From the NCBI RefSeq assembly GCF_013090115.1, contig NZ_JABFNN010000040.1:34800-98799 (forward strand): a DNA stretch of 64,000 bases, in the 5' to 3' direction. The notes beneath the pieces were generated by a model. It worked only from the letters and a program-made list of their open reading frames with translations. It had not been told where the DNA came from and did no database searches. The translations under genes and the position numbers were made by a program. Below are positions 1 through 8,775 of the stretch, piece by piece. Numbering within the stretch: the stretch's first letter is position 1; every line of letters begins with the position of its first letter. This stretch comes from Flagellimonas amphidinii (GTDB taxonomy: Bacteria > Bacteroidota > Bacteroidia > Flavobacteriales > Flavobacteriaceae).

Positions 1-404
1 AAGCCGTTTATGCCAACAACGGCACATACGTAAATATCCAATAGGCCATCGCCATTCACATCGGCCATGGTGGTTCCAGTGTTCCAACTACTATTTCCTT
101 CAATTCCTGCTGAGACAGAGATGTCATCAAATTGGATATTGCCTTTGTTCAAGAAAAGTTTGTTCTTCACCTGATTTCCAGAAAAGAAAATATCGGGGAG
201 GCCATCATTATTGATATCGCCCATGGAAACACCTCCTCCGTTATAAAAATAGAGGTAGTCCAAAATGCTAAGGTCATCAAGCTCGGAGACAGTATTGGTA
301 AAGGTAATTCCGGTTGATTCTGGGGAGGGATTATTAAAAAGGCGGCCCCTATTTTTGCATCCAGCAATAAGGACAATCAACAGCAAGAGCATAAATCTAT
401 TCAT
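1..404 (-). CDS. VCBS/FG-GAP repeat surface lipoprotein, N-terminal part (cut by window edge)
   Basis: The reading frame runs from an ATG at 404 to the window edge without a stop. It encodes a lipoprotein signal (MNRFMLLLLIVLIAGC, lipobox cysteine at residue 16), then an FG-GAP/VCBS repeat region with calcium-binding-like DINNDGLPDI and DVNGDGLLDI loops. The N-terminus is clearly paralogous to the next two genes upstream (shared NGGGV...GDINNDGL and W.TG...DVN.DGLLDIYV stretches). Its start overlaps the stop of the preceding gene by 8 nt, so it is the third member of a translationally coupled tandem family downstream of susCD. Probably outer-membrane surface exposed; the exact ligand is unknown. 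The ASPIC/UnbV domain expected downstream is outside the window. Confidence 0.85.
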   Translation of the reverse strand, partial: MNRFMLLLLIVLIAGCKNRGRLFNNPSPESTGITFTNTVSELDDLSILDYLYFYNGGGVSMGDINNDGLPDIFFSGNQVKNKLFLNKGNIQFDDISVSAGIEGNSSWNTGTTMADVNGDGLLDIYVCAVVGING

Positions 405-3400
405 TGAGCGCGAAGATTTTGGGTTTGTTGTTGTTGATTGCGGCAATTATATAGGTATTGCCATTTTTATCTTTTAGTTGTTGGAGATATTTGGTTTCAT
501 CTTTGATTTTAAAACCACTGATATCATAATTCTGCCATGTGAATCCTAGATTGCCATCTCCCAGTAACAAGTTTCCGTAACTGGCATCCAGTCTTGAAAA
601 TTGAGGCTTATACTCAAAATTATTCCCAGCCATTAGTAAGTCCAGGTTGCCATCTTTATTAACGTCCATACAGGTAATATCGCAAACACATGACAATTGT
701 ACCCTAGGAGGTAGTTTTTGAACAGTAAATTTGCCTCCTCCTTCGTTAATGGCAATAATGGAAGCAGAGGTTATAACTTGTTTTACAATGGAATTTTCCA
801 AGACCTCTTTAGGAAAAAGTTCTTGAATGGTTCGTTTGGCATAATCTGAAGCTTTAAGATTCTGCTTTTTCAATGAAACCAGTTGTTCTGTGAGCTCTCT
901 TTTTTGATGAATTGGATAGTCTGCCCCGTTTTGCGTAAGGGTAGTAATCTGCTCAATGGTACCATTGCCATCAAAATCATTGACCCATAATTTCATGGGT
1001 TGTTCTTCTGAAGGTTTGTAATGGAGATTCAATCCCTGATTGCCCAAAATAAGATCTTGGTCACCATCATTATCCAAATCAGCAGTTTCAATAGTGTTCC
1101 ACCATCCGTATAAACTGTCCAAAGAAGAGGTGAACTTCGCTAATCTTCTTCCGGTGTTCTTGTAAATTTTTGGAGCATCCCATTCGGAAGTTACAATCAA
1201 ATCTTTTTTGGAATCCCCATCAATATCAACCCATTTGGAATCTGTGATCATTCCGGCATCCTTTAAATGGTAAGCCAGTCGTTCGGTAGCATTTACAAAA
1301 GTACCATCGCCTTGATTTTCCAAAAGCATATGATCGGGAGAAATACCATAAACGCCAACAACACTTCTTGATCCAATAAAAACATCGATATCTCCATCAT
1401 TGTCGAAATCGTGGGTGGAAATTGTAGCAATGTTCTTAAAGGTACTCGGCAGTTCATTTTCCGATTTGGCGAAGTTCCCTTTGCCGTCGTTCAAGTATAA
1501 ACGTGGACGGTAACCTTGCCGTAGGTTCACGTTGTTTCCTCCAGAACCTACTATTAGATCCATATCTTGATCACCATCAACATCAAAAAAAGTAGCTGCT
1601 ACATCTTCTAGTTCTTGGTCTTGTTCAAAGGCTTTGGATGACTTTTCAATCACTTTTCCATTCCCTTGGTGTAAATAAATAGTTCCTGGTTGTTGATGGG
1701 CGCCACCTATAAAGAAATCTTCATTGCCGTCTCCATTGACATCGGCAACAGCCAAAGAAGGACCTTCTTGGGAGAGTTTATGATAAATTAGACCTTCATA
1801 ATCAAAGTCATTATAATTATCTTCTTTATGGGCTATCATTTTATTGGAATCAAGCGCATTGAAAAAGGATTTTGTTGTATTGTTTTTAGATGGGGTGTAA
1901 ATTTCTGAAGCATCGGCATGATTTAAAGTGATCATCTGGTTTGCTGTTATGTTTTCCAGTTTTTGGGTGCGGTCATCTGGCCAAACAACACGAATGGAAT
2001 CCAATTGCTCAGTTTTGCCCAATCCAATGGTCATGGCATATTCTATGGAAGATTGGAAACCTCTTGATGGAATGAGTTCTTGGTTAACGATATTGTCATC
2101 AAAATAAAATTTTACCAAGGTGCCCACTGCAAAAGGGTTGGCTTCCGCTCCCTTGAACTTTAGTTGAATGTAATTGTTATTGAGTTGTTCTTGGGCATTG
2201 TTTTTATAGATAAAAGCTTCCGTATTTACATTGTTGATTACTAAATCCAAGTCGCCATCATTGTCTAAATCCCCATAAGCAGCCCCATTGGACCTAGTAG
2301 GTAAATCAAATCCCCATTCTTTGTTGGCATTTTTGAAGGTAATGTCACCGTTGTTTTTATAGGCATAGTTGGGTTGTGGTTTAACAGGCATTTTATTGAT
2401 GATGGAATCAATGGATTGCTTTCTTCCCGTCAATGCCATTTTTTGAATGATTTCATTGGCAAAGAAGTCAACAAAATCCAAATCCGTTAAGTCATGGTTG
2501 ATGCCATTTGTGATGAAGATATCCTTCAGGCCATCGTTATCCATGTCAAACATAAGACCTGCCCAGCTCCAATCTGTGGCGTCAATTCCACTATAGTAGG
2601 CAATTTCAGAAAAAGTGCCATTTCCATTGTTGAGTTGTAGCGTATTTTGAATGTACTGTTGGAAAAAATCTTTTTGTTGTTTTAGTTCGAAGACATTATA
2701 ACCTTCAAACTCCATTACCGATTTTACGCGCTGTTCGGGTTCAGGAAGCATATCGGTAATAAAAATGTCGTTATGACCGTCGTTGTTTACATCGGCAACG
2801 TCAATACCCATGGCAGATAAGCTTAAGTGGGAGGTCCAGTCCTTGATTTCCTCTTTGAAAGTGCCATCTTTTTGATTGATATAGAGATAGTCCCTTTCGT
2901 AAAAATCATTGGATACATAAATGTCTGGGTAAAGATCGTAGTTGAAGTCGGTAACCAAAACACCCAATCCAAAACCAATTAAACTTCCATATATTCCTGC
3001 CTCTTCACTAACATCCACAAATTTTCCGTCATCATTGCGTAAAAGCATATCGCCCACACCTCTAAAAATATGAGGAACACCTTCCCAATCTTGGGCGCGT
3101 ACTTCGCGCTGTTCTGCATAGCCTAGACTACTGACAGGAATGTTGCTATTGTTCAAGATATAGACATCCAAATCACCATCCTTGTCATAATCGAAAAAAG
3201 AGGCATGAGTGGTAAAACCTGTTTCAGCTAGATTATATTCATGGGCTTTTTCAATAAAAGTAAGGTCACCATTGTTAATGTACAGGTCGTTGTCATGGTT
3301 GTTCCCTTTCATGTTTCCAGCGTTGGAGACATAGATATCCAATAACCCATCCTGATTTACATCGACCATAACCACACCGGTGGACCAAGGTTTGTTTCCT

Positions 3401-3741
3401 TCAATTCCTGCGGTTTTGGAAATATCTTCAAACTCAAAATTCCCTTTGTTCAAATAGAGTTTATTGGCAACCATGTTTCCAGTTAGGTAAATATCAGAAA
3501 GACCGTCATTATTAATGTCGCCAATGGCTACACCTCCTCCATTATAGAAGTTTCGGTATTTAAAAATATTGAAGTCTTTTTGGTTTTCAACCTTATTGAT
3601 GAAATCAACCCCTGTTGTTTCAGATGGCAACAGTGAAAAAAGAGGTTCAACCTTTTCCTCTTTAGTGTCATTTGAATCTTTGCCGCCACAACCCATAATA
3701 AGCATGAGTAGTATGCAGCTAATGATATATCTTAATCTCAT
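397..3741 (-). CDS. VCBS repeat and ASPIC/UnbV domain lipoprotein
   Basis: A 1114-residue lipoprotein (signal ending LIMGC, Cys about residue 18, followed by an acidic/lysine tail typical of Bacteroidota surface lipoproteins). Two blocks of FG-GAP/VCBS repeats (about residues 50-480 and 660-1000, many D.N.DG.LD.. loops) flank an ASPIC/UnbV domain (about 540-610, containing GFQSSIEYAMTIGLG and a RVVWPDDRTQ strand). The family is common beside SusC/SusD pairs in marine Flavobacteriia and is thought to act at the surface in ligand capture; no catalytic residues are visible. It lies 9 nt after its paralogue and overlaps the next copy by 8 nt. Function beyond glycan-locus membership is inference. 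Confidence 0.9.
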   Translation of the reverse strand: MRLRYIISCILLMLIMGCGGKDSNDTKEEKVEPLFSLLPSETTGVDFINKVENQKDFNIFKYRNFYNGGGVAIGDINNDGLSDIYLTGNMVANKLYLNKGNFEFEDISKTAGIEGNKPWSTGVVMVDVNQDGLLDIYVSNAGNMKGNNHDNDLYINNGDLTFIEKAHEYNLAETGFTTHASFFDYDKDGDLDVYILNNSNIPVSSLGYAEQREVRAQDWEGVPHIFRGVGDMLLRNDDGKFVDVSEEAGIYGSLIGFGLGVLVTDFNYDLYPDIYVSNDFYERDYLYINQKDGTFKEEIKDWTSHLSLSAMGIDVADVNNDGHNDIFITDMLPEPEQRVKSVMEFEGYNVFELKQQKDFFQQYIQNTLQLNNGNGTFSEIAYYSGIDATDWSWAGLMFDMDNDGLKDIFITNGINHDLTDLDFVDFFANEIIQKMALTGRKQSIDSIINKMPVKPQPNYAYKNNGDITFKNANKEWGFDLPTRSNGAAYGDLDNDGDLDLVINNVNTEAFIYKNNAQEQLNNNYIQLKFKGAEANPFAVGTLVKFYFDDNIVNQELIPSRGFQSSIEYAMTIGLGKTEQLDSIRVVWPDDRTQKLENITANQMITLNHADASEIYTPSKNNTTKSFFNALDSNKMIAHKEDNYNDFDYEGLIYHKLSQEGPSLAVADVNGDGNEDFFIGGAHQQPGTIYLHQGNGKVIEKSSKAFEQDQELEDVAATFFDVDGDQDMDLIVGSGGNNVNLRQGYRPRLYLNDGKGNFAKSENELPSTFKNIATISTHDFDNDGDIDVFIGSRSVVGVYGISPDHMLLENQGDGTFVNATERLAYHLKDAGMITDSKWVDIDGDSKKDLIVTSEWDAPKIYKNTGRRLAKFTSSLDSLYGWWNTIETADLDNDGDQDLILGNQGLNLHYKPSEEQPMKLWVNDFDGNGTIEQITTLTQNGADYPIHQKRELTEQLVSLKKQNLKASDYAKRTIQELFPKEVLENSIVKQVITSASIIAINEGGGKFTVQKLPPRVQLSCVCDITCMDVNKDGNLDLLMAGNNFEYKPQFSRLDASYGNLLLGDGNLGFTWQNYDISGFKIKDETKYLQQLKDKNGNTYIIAAINNNKPKIFALNE

Positions 3742-3750
3742 TCTTTTAGT

Positions 3751-6700
3751 CTAGTTTTTCAGTAAAAAAGTAGGTGAATCGTTGTTCCGGGTAATGATGA
3801 ATTCCTCGTTTCCTCTTATGTTTATTTTTGCAATCTTCCTAGCGGCTCCAGAAACGTTCAGGCTTTGTTTAAAGCTTAAGTTTCCTTGCCCATCATTTTC
3901 CAATAACAGTCCATGAGAAGCATCTAATCTACCAAGTTGTGTACTTATCTCAAAATTATTTCCTACCATTAATATTTCGTTAATCCTTTCTTTATCAATA
4001 TTTTCAATATAGATGTCATTAACACTGGAAGCCTGAACAATAAGTGGAAGATTCTTTGCTGAAAAGGTCCCATCTCCATTATTCATGAAGTAACTGGTAG
4101 CAAGTTGATATACTTCTTTTTTCTCTGAGTTTTTAAGTTTGTCCTTCCCAAAGAGTTCTTCGAGTGAGGCTTTTGCAAAATCCTTGTAATACAGAAACTT
4201 TTTGTTTAGGAACGGCATTTGCTTAACTAGTTCATCTTTGGACGCGAAAGCAGTCTCTTTATCGCCGTGAAAATAGGTGACCAATGTTTCTATAGAACCA
4301 TTGTCATCAAAATCGTTTCTATAAAGTGTGATGGGTTTTTCTTTTGAGGCATTGAATTTTGTGTTCAATCCCCAATTACCGGCTAGCATATCCAAGTCTC
4401 CGTCATTATCCAAATCAGCTACGTCGATACAGTTCCACCATCCATGGGTTTTTTCAAGGCCATTTTGTTTTTGTTTGATCAATTGTTTCCCATCATTCAG
4501 AAAGATGGTTATTGGAGACCAATGACCTACAGTAACAATATCCAGATAACCGTTGCCATCCAAATCTACCCAAACAAAATCTTTGATGTGCCCAACGGTT
4601 TCAAATTCTGGAGAGAAAGAGTTTGTAATTGTTGTGAAATTGGCTTTCCCATCATTTTGGAAGATATACTGTTTGGGTGTGGCTCCAAATTCAGTAGGGA
4701 CCATGTTGGAGGAGATACATATATCTTGGTCTCCATCATTGTCAATGTCTATTGCTTGTACTTTGGATGCATTAACTTCAATAGTCAAAAATTGTGATTC
4801 ATTCTTGGCGAAAGAACCATTTGTGTTGATGTATAATCTTGGTTGCAGTGCCTTGCCTTTAGTAAATTCATTACCGCCGCTTACAACCAAAAGGTCTAGG
4901 TCATCGTCTTGATCTGCATCAAAAAATATATGGTCAACATCTTCATTGATTTTGTCCAGCTCAAAAAGCTCGGCCTGACTTTTCTCAAATTTGCCCTCAC
5001 TGTTTTGTGCTAAAAGGGATGAGGCTTGTCTTTTTGCACCGCTAATAAACATATCGTCATATCCATCGTTGTTGATATCACCTATGGAGACTGCCGGACC
5101 TTCATTGGAATTACCGAATGGTAAAAGTGGGTTTCTGTCAAAATCTAGAGTGTTTTGTTCTTTATGGGTAAAATCAATATGTTGTGATATTGAGAAGAGC
5201 GTATCTTTTTTTGTTGAATTTTCTAAATAGAAGTTGTCGGTGGCGTCGCTTTCCACAACTTTAATGGTTTGATTGGAATTAATTGCTCGAAGTGTTTGAA
5301 ATTTGCCGCCAGGCCATATAATTTGAATTGAATCTATGATGGAATCTTTACCAAGACCAAAATTCAAACTGTTGTCTTTAGCAGAAAGGTAACCTCGGGT
5401 ATTGAAATTTTCCTGGACAATTTTTTGTGTATCATTATAAATAATTGCTTTGGCCCCAATACCGAATTTGTTTTTGGATAATCCTTGAAATTGTAGTTTG
5501 ATATAATTTCCACCATCTTGGGTGTTCTCTAGAATATAGGCTTCATCATTTACATTGTTCACAACTAAATCAAGATCACCGTCATTGTCGAGGTCAGCAT
5601 AGACTGCACCATTGCTGTAGGAATCACTTTTAGGAATCCAGACATTTGTTACGTTAGAGAAGGTGAGGTCGCCTTGGTTTTTGTAAAAATAGTTTGGGAT
5701 TTTTTTCTTCGGAAGACTGTCCAACAGTGTCATGTCCTTATCAGATAATCCAGTTTCTATATTTTTTTGGATTTTATTGTTGGAAATAAAGTTGATGAAG
5801 TCCATATCATTAGTGACTCCCAAGATTCCGTTGGAAATAAATAAATCTTTATAGCCGTCATTGTCAAAATCTGCAAATAGAGCGCCCCAAGACCATTCGG
5901 TGGCATCTATGCCACTTAAATTTGCTATTTCACTAAAACGTTCCCCATCCAGATTCAAATGAAGCGTATTTTGCATGAATTGTGGAGCAAAACCATTTTT
6001 TAAATACTGTTGATAAATGGGATATGGATATTCCAATCCTGAGGTTTTGTAGGTTTCCAAATCTTCTGGAAGCATGTCCAAAGAAAGAATTTCTGCAAAA
6101 CCATCGTTATTGATGTCGGCAATGTCATTCCCCATGGAGAAATGGGAGGTATGGCCTAAATGTCGATTGCTTTCCGTTATGATGTCTTTAAATGTGCCAT
6201 CTTTTTGGTTGATATAGAGATAATCATTCTCGAAGAAGTCATTGCCAATATAAATATCCGGGTAACCATCATTGTTGATGTCACTTACAGCAAGACCAAG
6301 TCCGTAGCCAATACTTCCTTGGAATATTCCTGCCTCTTTTGAAACATCAGTATATATTCCATCATCATTCCTGAATAGGATATCTCCGGAAAGCAAATCG
6401 ACCATTTTTCTTTTGGAACCTTTTCCATAAGTTCGATTGGGGTTAACGGAGTGGTTGAGCAAATACATGTCCAAATCCCCATCCAGATCATAATCCAAGA
6501 ATGCAGCTTGGGTGGAGTAACCAATAAAATCTAAATTATACGTAGCGGCTTCTTCTTTGAAGGTTACCATTCCATTTTCAGCAACACCTTGATTTATGTA
6601 GAGTAAGTTTTGTCCAGTGATTGTTTCGTGATCTCCTACTTTACACACGTAAATATCCAGAAGCCCATCGTTATTGATGTCAACATGGGTAACCCCAGTG

Positions 6701-7035
6701 GTCCATCCACTAGTATTGTTGAGACCAGCTGATATGGTAACATCTTTGAATTTAAAACTACCTTGGTTTAAGTAGAATTTGTCCTCTCCTTGATTTGAGG
6801 TAAAATATAGATCTACAAGACCATCATTGTTAAAATCGCCGGCGGTAACTCCGGCTCCATTAAAATAGTAGAGGTAATTGAGAATATTCAGTTTGGGAGT
6901 TTGAACCAATTTGTTTACAAAGGTTATTCCAGTCTCACCCGACGATTTTGAGACAAACAGCGTCTTAGAATGGTTCTCTGCACATCCTGTGAGCCATAAA
7001 AAGGCTCCTATTAGCATCCAGTGTATTTTTCTCAT
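3751..7035 (-). CDS. VCBS repeat and ASPIC/UnbV domain lipoprotein
   Basis: A 1094-residue paralogue of the downstream gene with the same plan: lipobox LTGC (about residue 18), N-terminal FG-GAP/VCBS repeats (DFNNDGLVDLYF, DINNDGLLDIYV, DLDGDLDMYL), an ASPIC/UnbV domain near residues 550-610 (SLNFGLGKDSIIDSIQIIWPGG) and a second repeat block to the C-terminus. It is the first gene after susD, but a palindromic hairpin lies in the 117-bp gap, so its expression may be lower than that of susCD. It occupies the position where SusE/SusF-type glycan-binding lipoproteins are found in classical Sus loci. A binding role is therefore plausible but not shown. Confidence 0.9.
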   Translation of the reverse strand: MRKIHWMLIGAFLWLTGCAENHSKTLFVSKSSGETGITFVNKLVQTPKLNILNYLYYFNGAGVTAGDFNNDGLVDLYFTSNQGEDKFYLNQGSFKFKDVTISAGLNNTSGWTTGVTHVDINNDGLLDIYVCKVGDHETITGQNLLYINQGVAENGMVTFKEEAATYNLDFIGYSTQAAFLDYDLDGDLDMYLLNHSVNPNRTYGKGSKRKMVDLLSGDILFRNDDGIYTDVSKEAGIFQGSIGYGLGLAVSDINNDGYPDIYIGNDFFENDYLYINQKDGTFKDIITESNRHLGHTSHFSMGNDIADINNDGFAEILSLDMLPEDLETYKTSGLEYPYPIYQQYLKNGFAPQFMQNTLHLNLDGERFSEIANLSGIDATEWSWGALFADFDNDGYKDLFISNGILGVTNDMDFINFISNNKIQKNIETGLSDKDMTLLDSLPKKKIPNYFYKNQGDLTFSNVTNVWIPKSDSYSNGAVYADLDNDGDLDLVVNNVNDEAYILENTQDGGNYIKLQFQGLSKNKFGIGAKAIIYNDTQKIVQENFNTRGYLSAKDNSLNFGLGKDSIIDSIQIIWPGGKFQTLRAINSNQTIKVVESDATDNFYLENSTKKDTLFSISQHIDFTHKEQNTLDFDRNPLLPFGNSNEGPAVSIGDINNDGYDDMFISGAKRQASSLLAQNSEGKFEKSQAELFELDKINEDVDHIFFDADQDDDLDLLVVSGGNEFTKGKALQPRLYINTNGSFAKNESQFLTIEVNASKVQAIDIDNDGDQDICISSNMVPTEFGATPKQYIFQNDGKANFTTITNSFSPEFETVGHIKDFVWVDLDGNGYLDIVTVGHWSPITIFLNDGKQLIKQKQNGLEKTHGWWNCIDVADLDNDGDLDMLAGNWGLNTKFNASKEKPITLYRNDFDDNGSIETLVTYFHGDKETAFASKDELVKQMPFLNKKFLYYKDFAKASLEELFGKDKLKNSEKKEVYQLATSYFMNNGDGTFSAKNLPLIVQASSVNDIYIENIDKERINEILMVGNNFEISTQLGRLDASHGLLLENDGQGNLSFKQSLNVSGAARKIAKINIRGNEEFIITRNNDSPTFLLKN

Positions 7036-7097
7036 TTAATCAATAAGAAGTGGCAAGTAAGTTATACAAATCTAAGGGAATAGGTAAGATTAAAAGG

Positions 7098-7121
7098 AAA
7101 GGCTGTCGTACGACAGCCTTT
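7098..7121. terminator. Perfect 24-bp palindrome, intrinsic terminator or attenuator between susD and the VCBS genes
   Basis: The two arms AAAGGCTGTCGT and ACGACAGCCTTT form a perfect palindrome. In the minus-strand transcript the hairpin is followed by pyrimidine/U-rich sequence, and on the plus strand by TTCCATATTT. It lies 32 nt after the susD stop and 63 nt before the next start. A partial terminator would explain high SusCD against lower lipoprotein expression; this is inference. Confidence 0.7.
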
Positions 7122-7152
7122 TCCATATTTATTATGACTAAGATTTTACTTC

Positions 7153-8757
7153 TTAGTAACCAGGATTCTGTACCAAATTTGGATTGGATAATAATGCATT
7201 GGTCGGGATGGGGAACAATTCCTTATTTGCGTCACCAACAGATGTTGGATCTTTAAATTCCCAATCTGCGGTATATTGACCAAATCTTCTCATGTCATTT
7301 CTACGAGAAAACTCAACATAGAGCTCTCTTCCTCTTTCATCCAACAAGTCTTGCTCGGTAACTGAACCAAGAGGCGTAGCCCCTCTAAGTACGCGAAGCT
7401 CATTGACCATGGCAGTAGGATCACCACCACTGCGCATCATGGCTTCAGCTTTCATCAAGTGAGAATCAGCATATCTGAAAACAATTTGATGTGGATTGAA
7501 TGCATCGTATCTGGCAGCATACTTTTGGACGCGAACACCTGTTCTCTCATTATTACCTACCAATCCTGGGAACTCTTTTGTAAATACCAAATCATTTCCA
7601 GGACGATCTTTAAGTTTACTTCCATCCAAAGCATATTGTTGACCGATCAAGAATCCAAGCCCAACGTTAGAGCCATCTTCAAAACCACCGTTATCTGTAG
7701 TTTCATCTGCTCCAGTAAAAGGAGTACCAGCAGATGGCACCCAACCTCTACGTTCTTCTTGGCCATCAAGAGGTGTACCGTCCAATTCACCTCTGTTGCT
7801 GTTGGCATCACCTTCAAATAGGTCATAGAATTCAGCTAAGGTGCTGAAACCATTCCAGCCACCACCACTGATTGCTGTGGAGTTGTAGTGCAAACCGTTG
7901 AAAATACGGTTTCCTACACCGGCACCAACCCACCAAATGGTTTCGTTGTCAGGAGCTTCTCTAAAAATATTGAAATAACCTGCTTCTAAAGCATAGCCCT
8001 CTGCAGCAATTTCATCTACAAGTGAAATTACCTGAGTCATGTCGGCAGCTTCAGGACTTCCAGTACCAAGGTATATGTGTTTGTTCAACATTACTTTGGC
8101 CAATAAGTGACGTGCAGCGGCTTTACTCGCTGTTTCAAGGTCATCACCACTTCCGGCTGTGACCGAAGGCAATCCAGAAATAGCAGTGTTCAAATCCTGT
8201 ACTATAAAATCAAATGCTTCGGTTGGTGTTAGAATTCTTGGGTTAATTTCTGGGCCTTCATCCACTTCACGGAAAGGAACCTGTCCCCAAAAGTCTAAAA
8301 CGTACCACATACTCCAAGCTCTCAAGAAATGAGCGTTGGCAGCTGTCTCAGTATCTGCTCCAGACCTTGAATCAATGATTTCTGAAGCACGGAACACATT
8401 TTGGTTCAAATTGTTCCAAGTATTAAGAATATACTGGTGTGTTGGAGACCAGGTATGTGTGTGCAGGGTTCTCCAAATACCGTTATCACCCCAGTCAGTA
8501 CCTCTTGTTGGAACTAGCTGTTCGTCAGTAGTAACCTCATTAAGGGCAAACAAGTTCGCTTGGTCTCCAATTTGCCCTTGAACATCGTTGTAAAGAGCAG
8601 TTACTGAAGAGGCTGGGTCTTCAACCCCTGAAAACCCTCCACCAGTATCTTCTGGGAAAACCGAGTCGGTCTCATTAATCTCCAGATTGGTACAGGAGAT
8701 GGTCAGCGCCGCACTGAGTGCGACCATGTAAAATAATTTCAACTGATTTCTTTTCAT
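7153..8757 (-). CDS. SusD/RagB family starch-binding outer-membrane lipoprotein
   Basis: A 534-residue SusD-type lipoprotein that forms the surface lid over its SusC partner and binds oligosaccharide. The signal peptide ends in the lipobox LTISC (Cys about residue 22 from this ATG). The C-terminal region has the typical TPR/SusD features: YADSHLMKAEAMMRSGG, the LLDERGRELYVEFSRRNDMRRFG block, and a terminal LFPIP...NPNLVQNPGY. I chose the ATG at 8757; a TTG three codons upstream is in frame but less likely. The gene lies about 18 nt after susC. The divergent GH65/GH13 genes make an alpha-glucan the likely ligand, but the substrate cannot be read from SusD itself. Confidence 0.93.
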   Translation of the reverse strand: MKRNQLKLFYMVALSAALTISCTNLEINETDSVFPEDTGGGFSGVEDPASSVTALYNDVQGQIGDQANLFALNEVTTDEQLVPTRGTDWGDNGIWRTLHTHTWSPTHQYILNTWNNLNQNVFRASEIIDSRSGADTETAANAHFLRAWSMWYVLDFWGQVPFREVDEGPEINPRILTPTEAFDFIVQDLNTAISGLPSVTAGSGDDLETASKAAARHLLAKVMLNKHIYLGTGSPEAADMTQVISLVDEIAAEGYALEAGYFNIFREAPDNETIWWVGAGVGNRIFNGLHYNSTAISGGGWNGFSTLAEFYDLFEGDANSNRGELDGTPLDGQEERRGWVPSAGTPFTGADETTDNGGFEDGSNVGLGFLIGQQYALDGSKLKDRPGNDLVFTKEFPGLVGNNERTGVRVQKYAARYDAFNPHQIVFRYADSHLMKAEAMMRSGGDPTAMVNELRVLRGATPLGSVTEQDLLDERGRELYVEFSRRNDMRRFGQYTADWEFKDPTSVGDANKELFPIPTNALLSNPNLVQNPGY

Positions 8758-8775
8758 TTTATTCAATTTTTTTAA

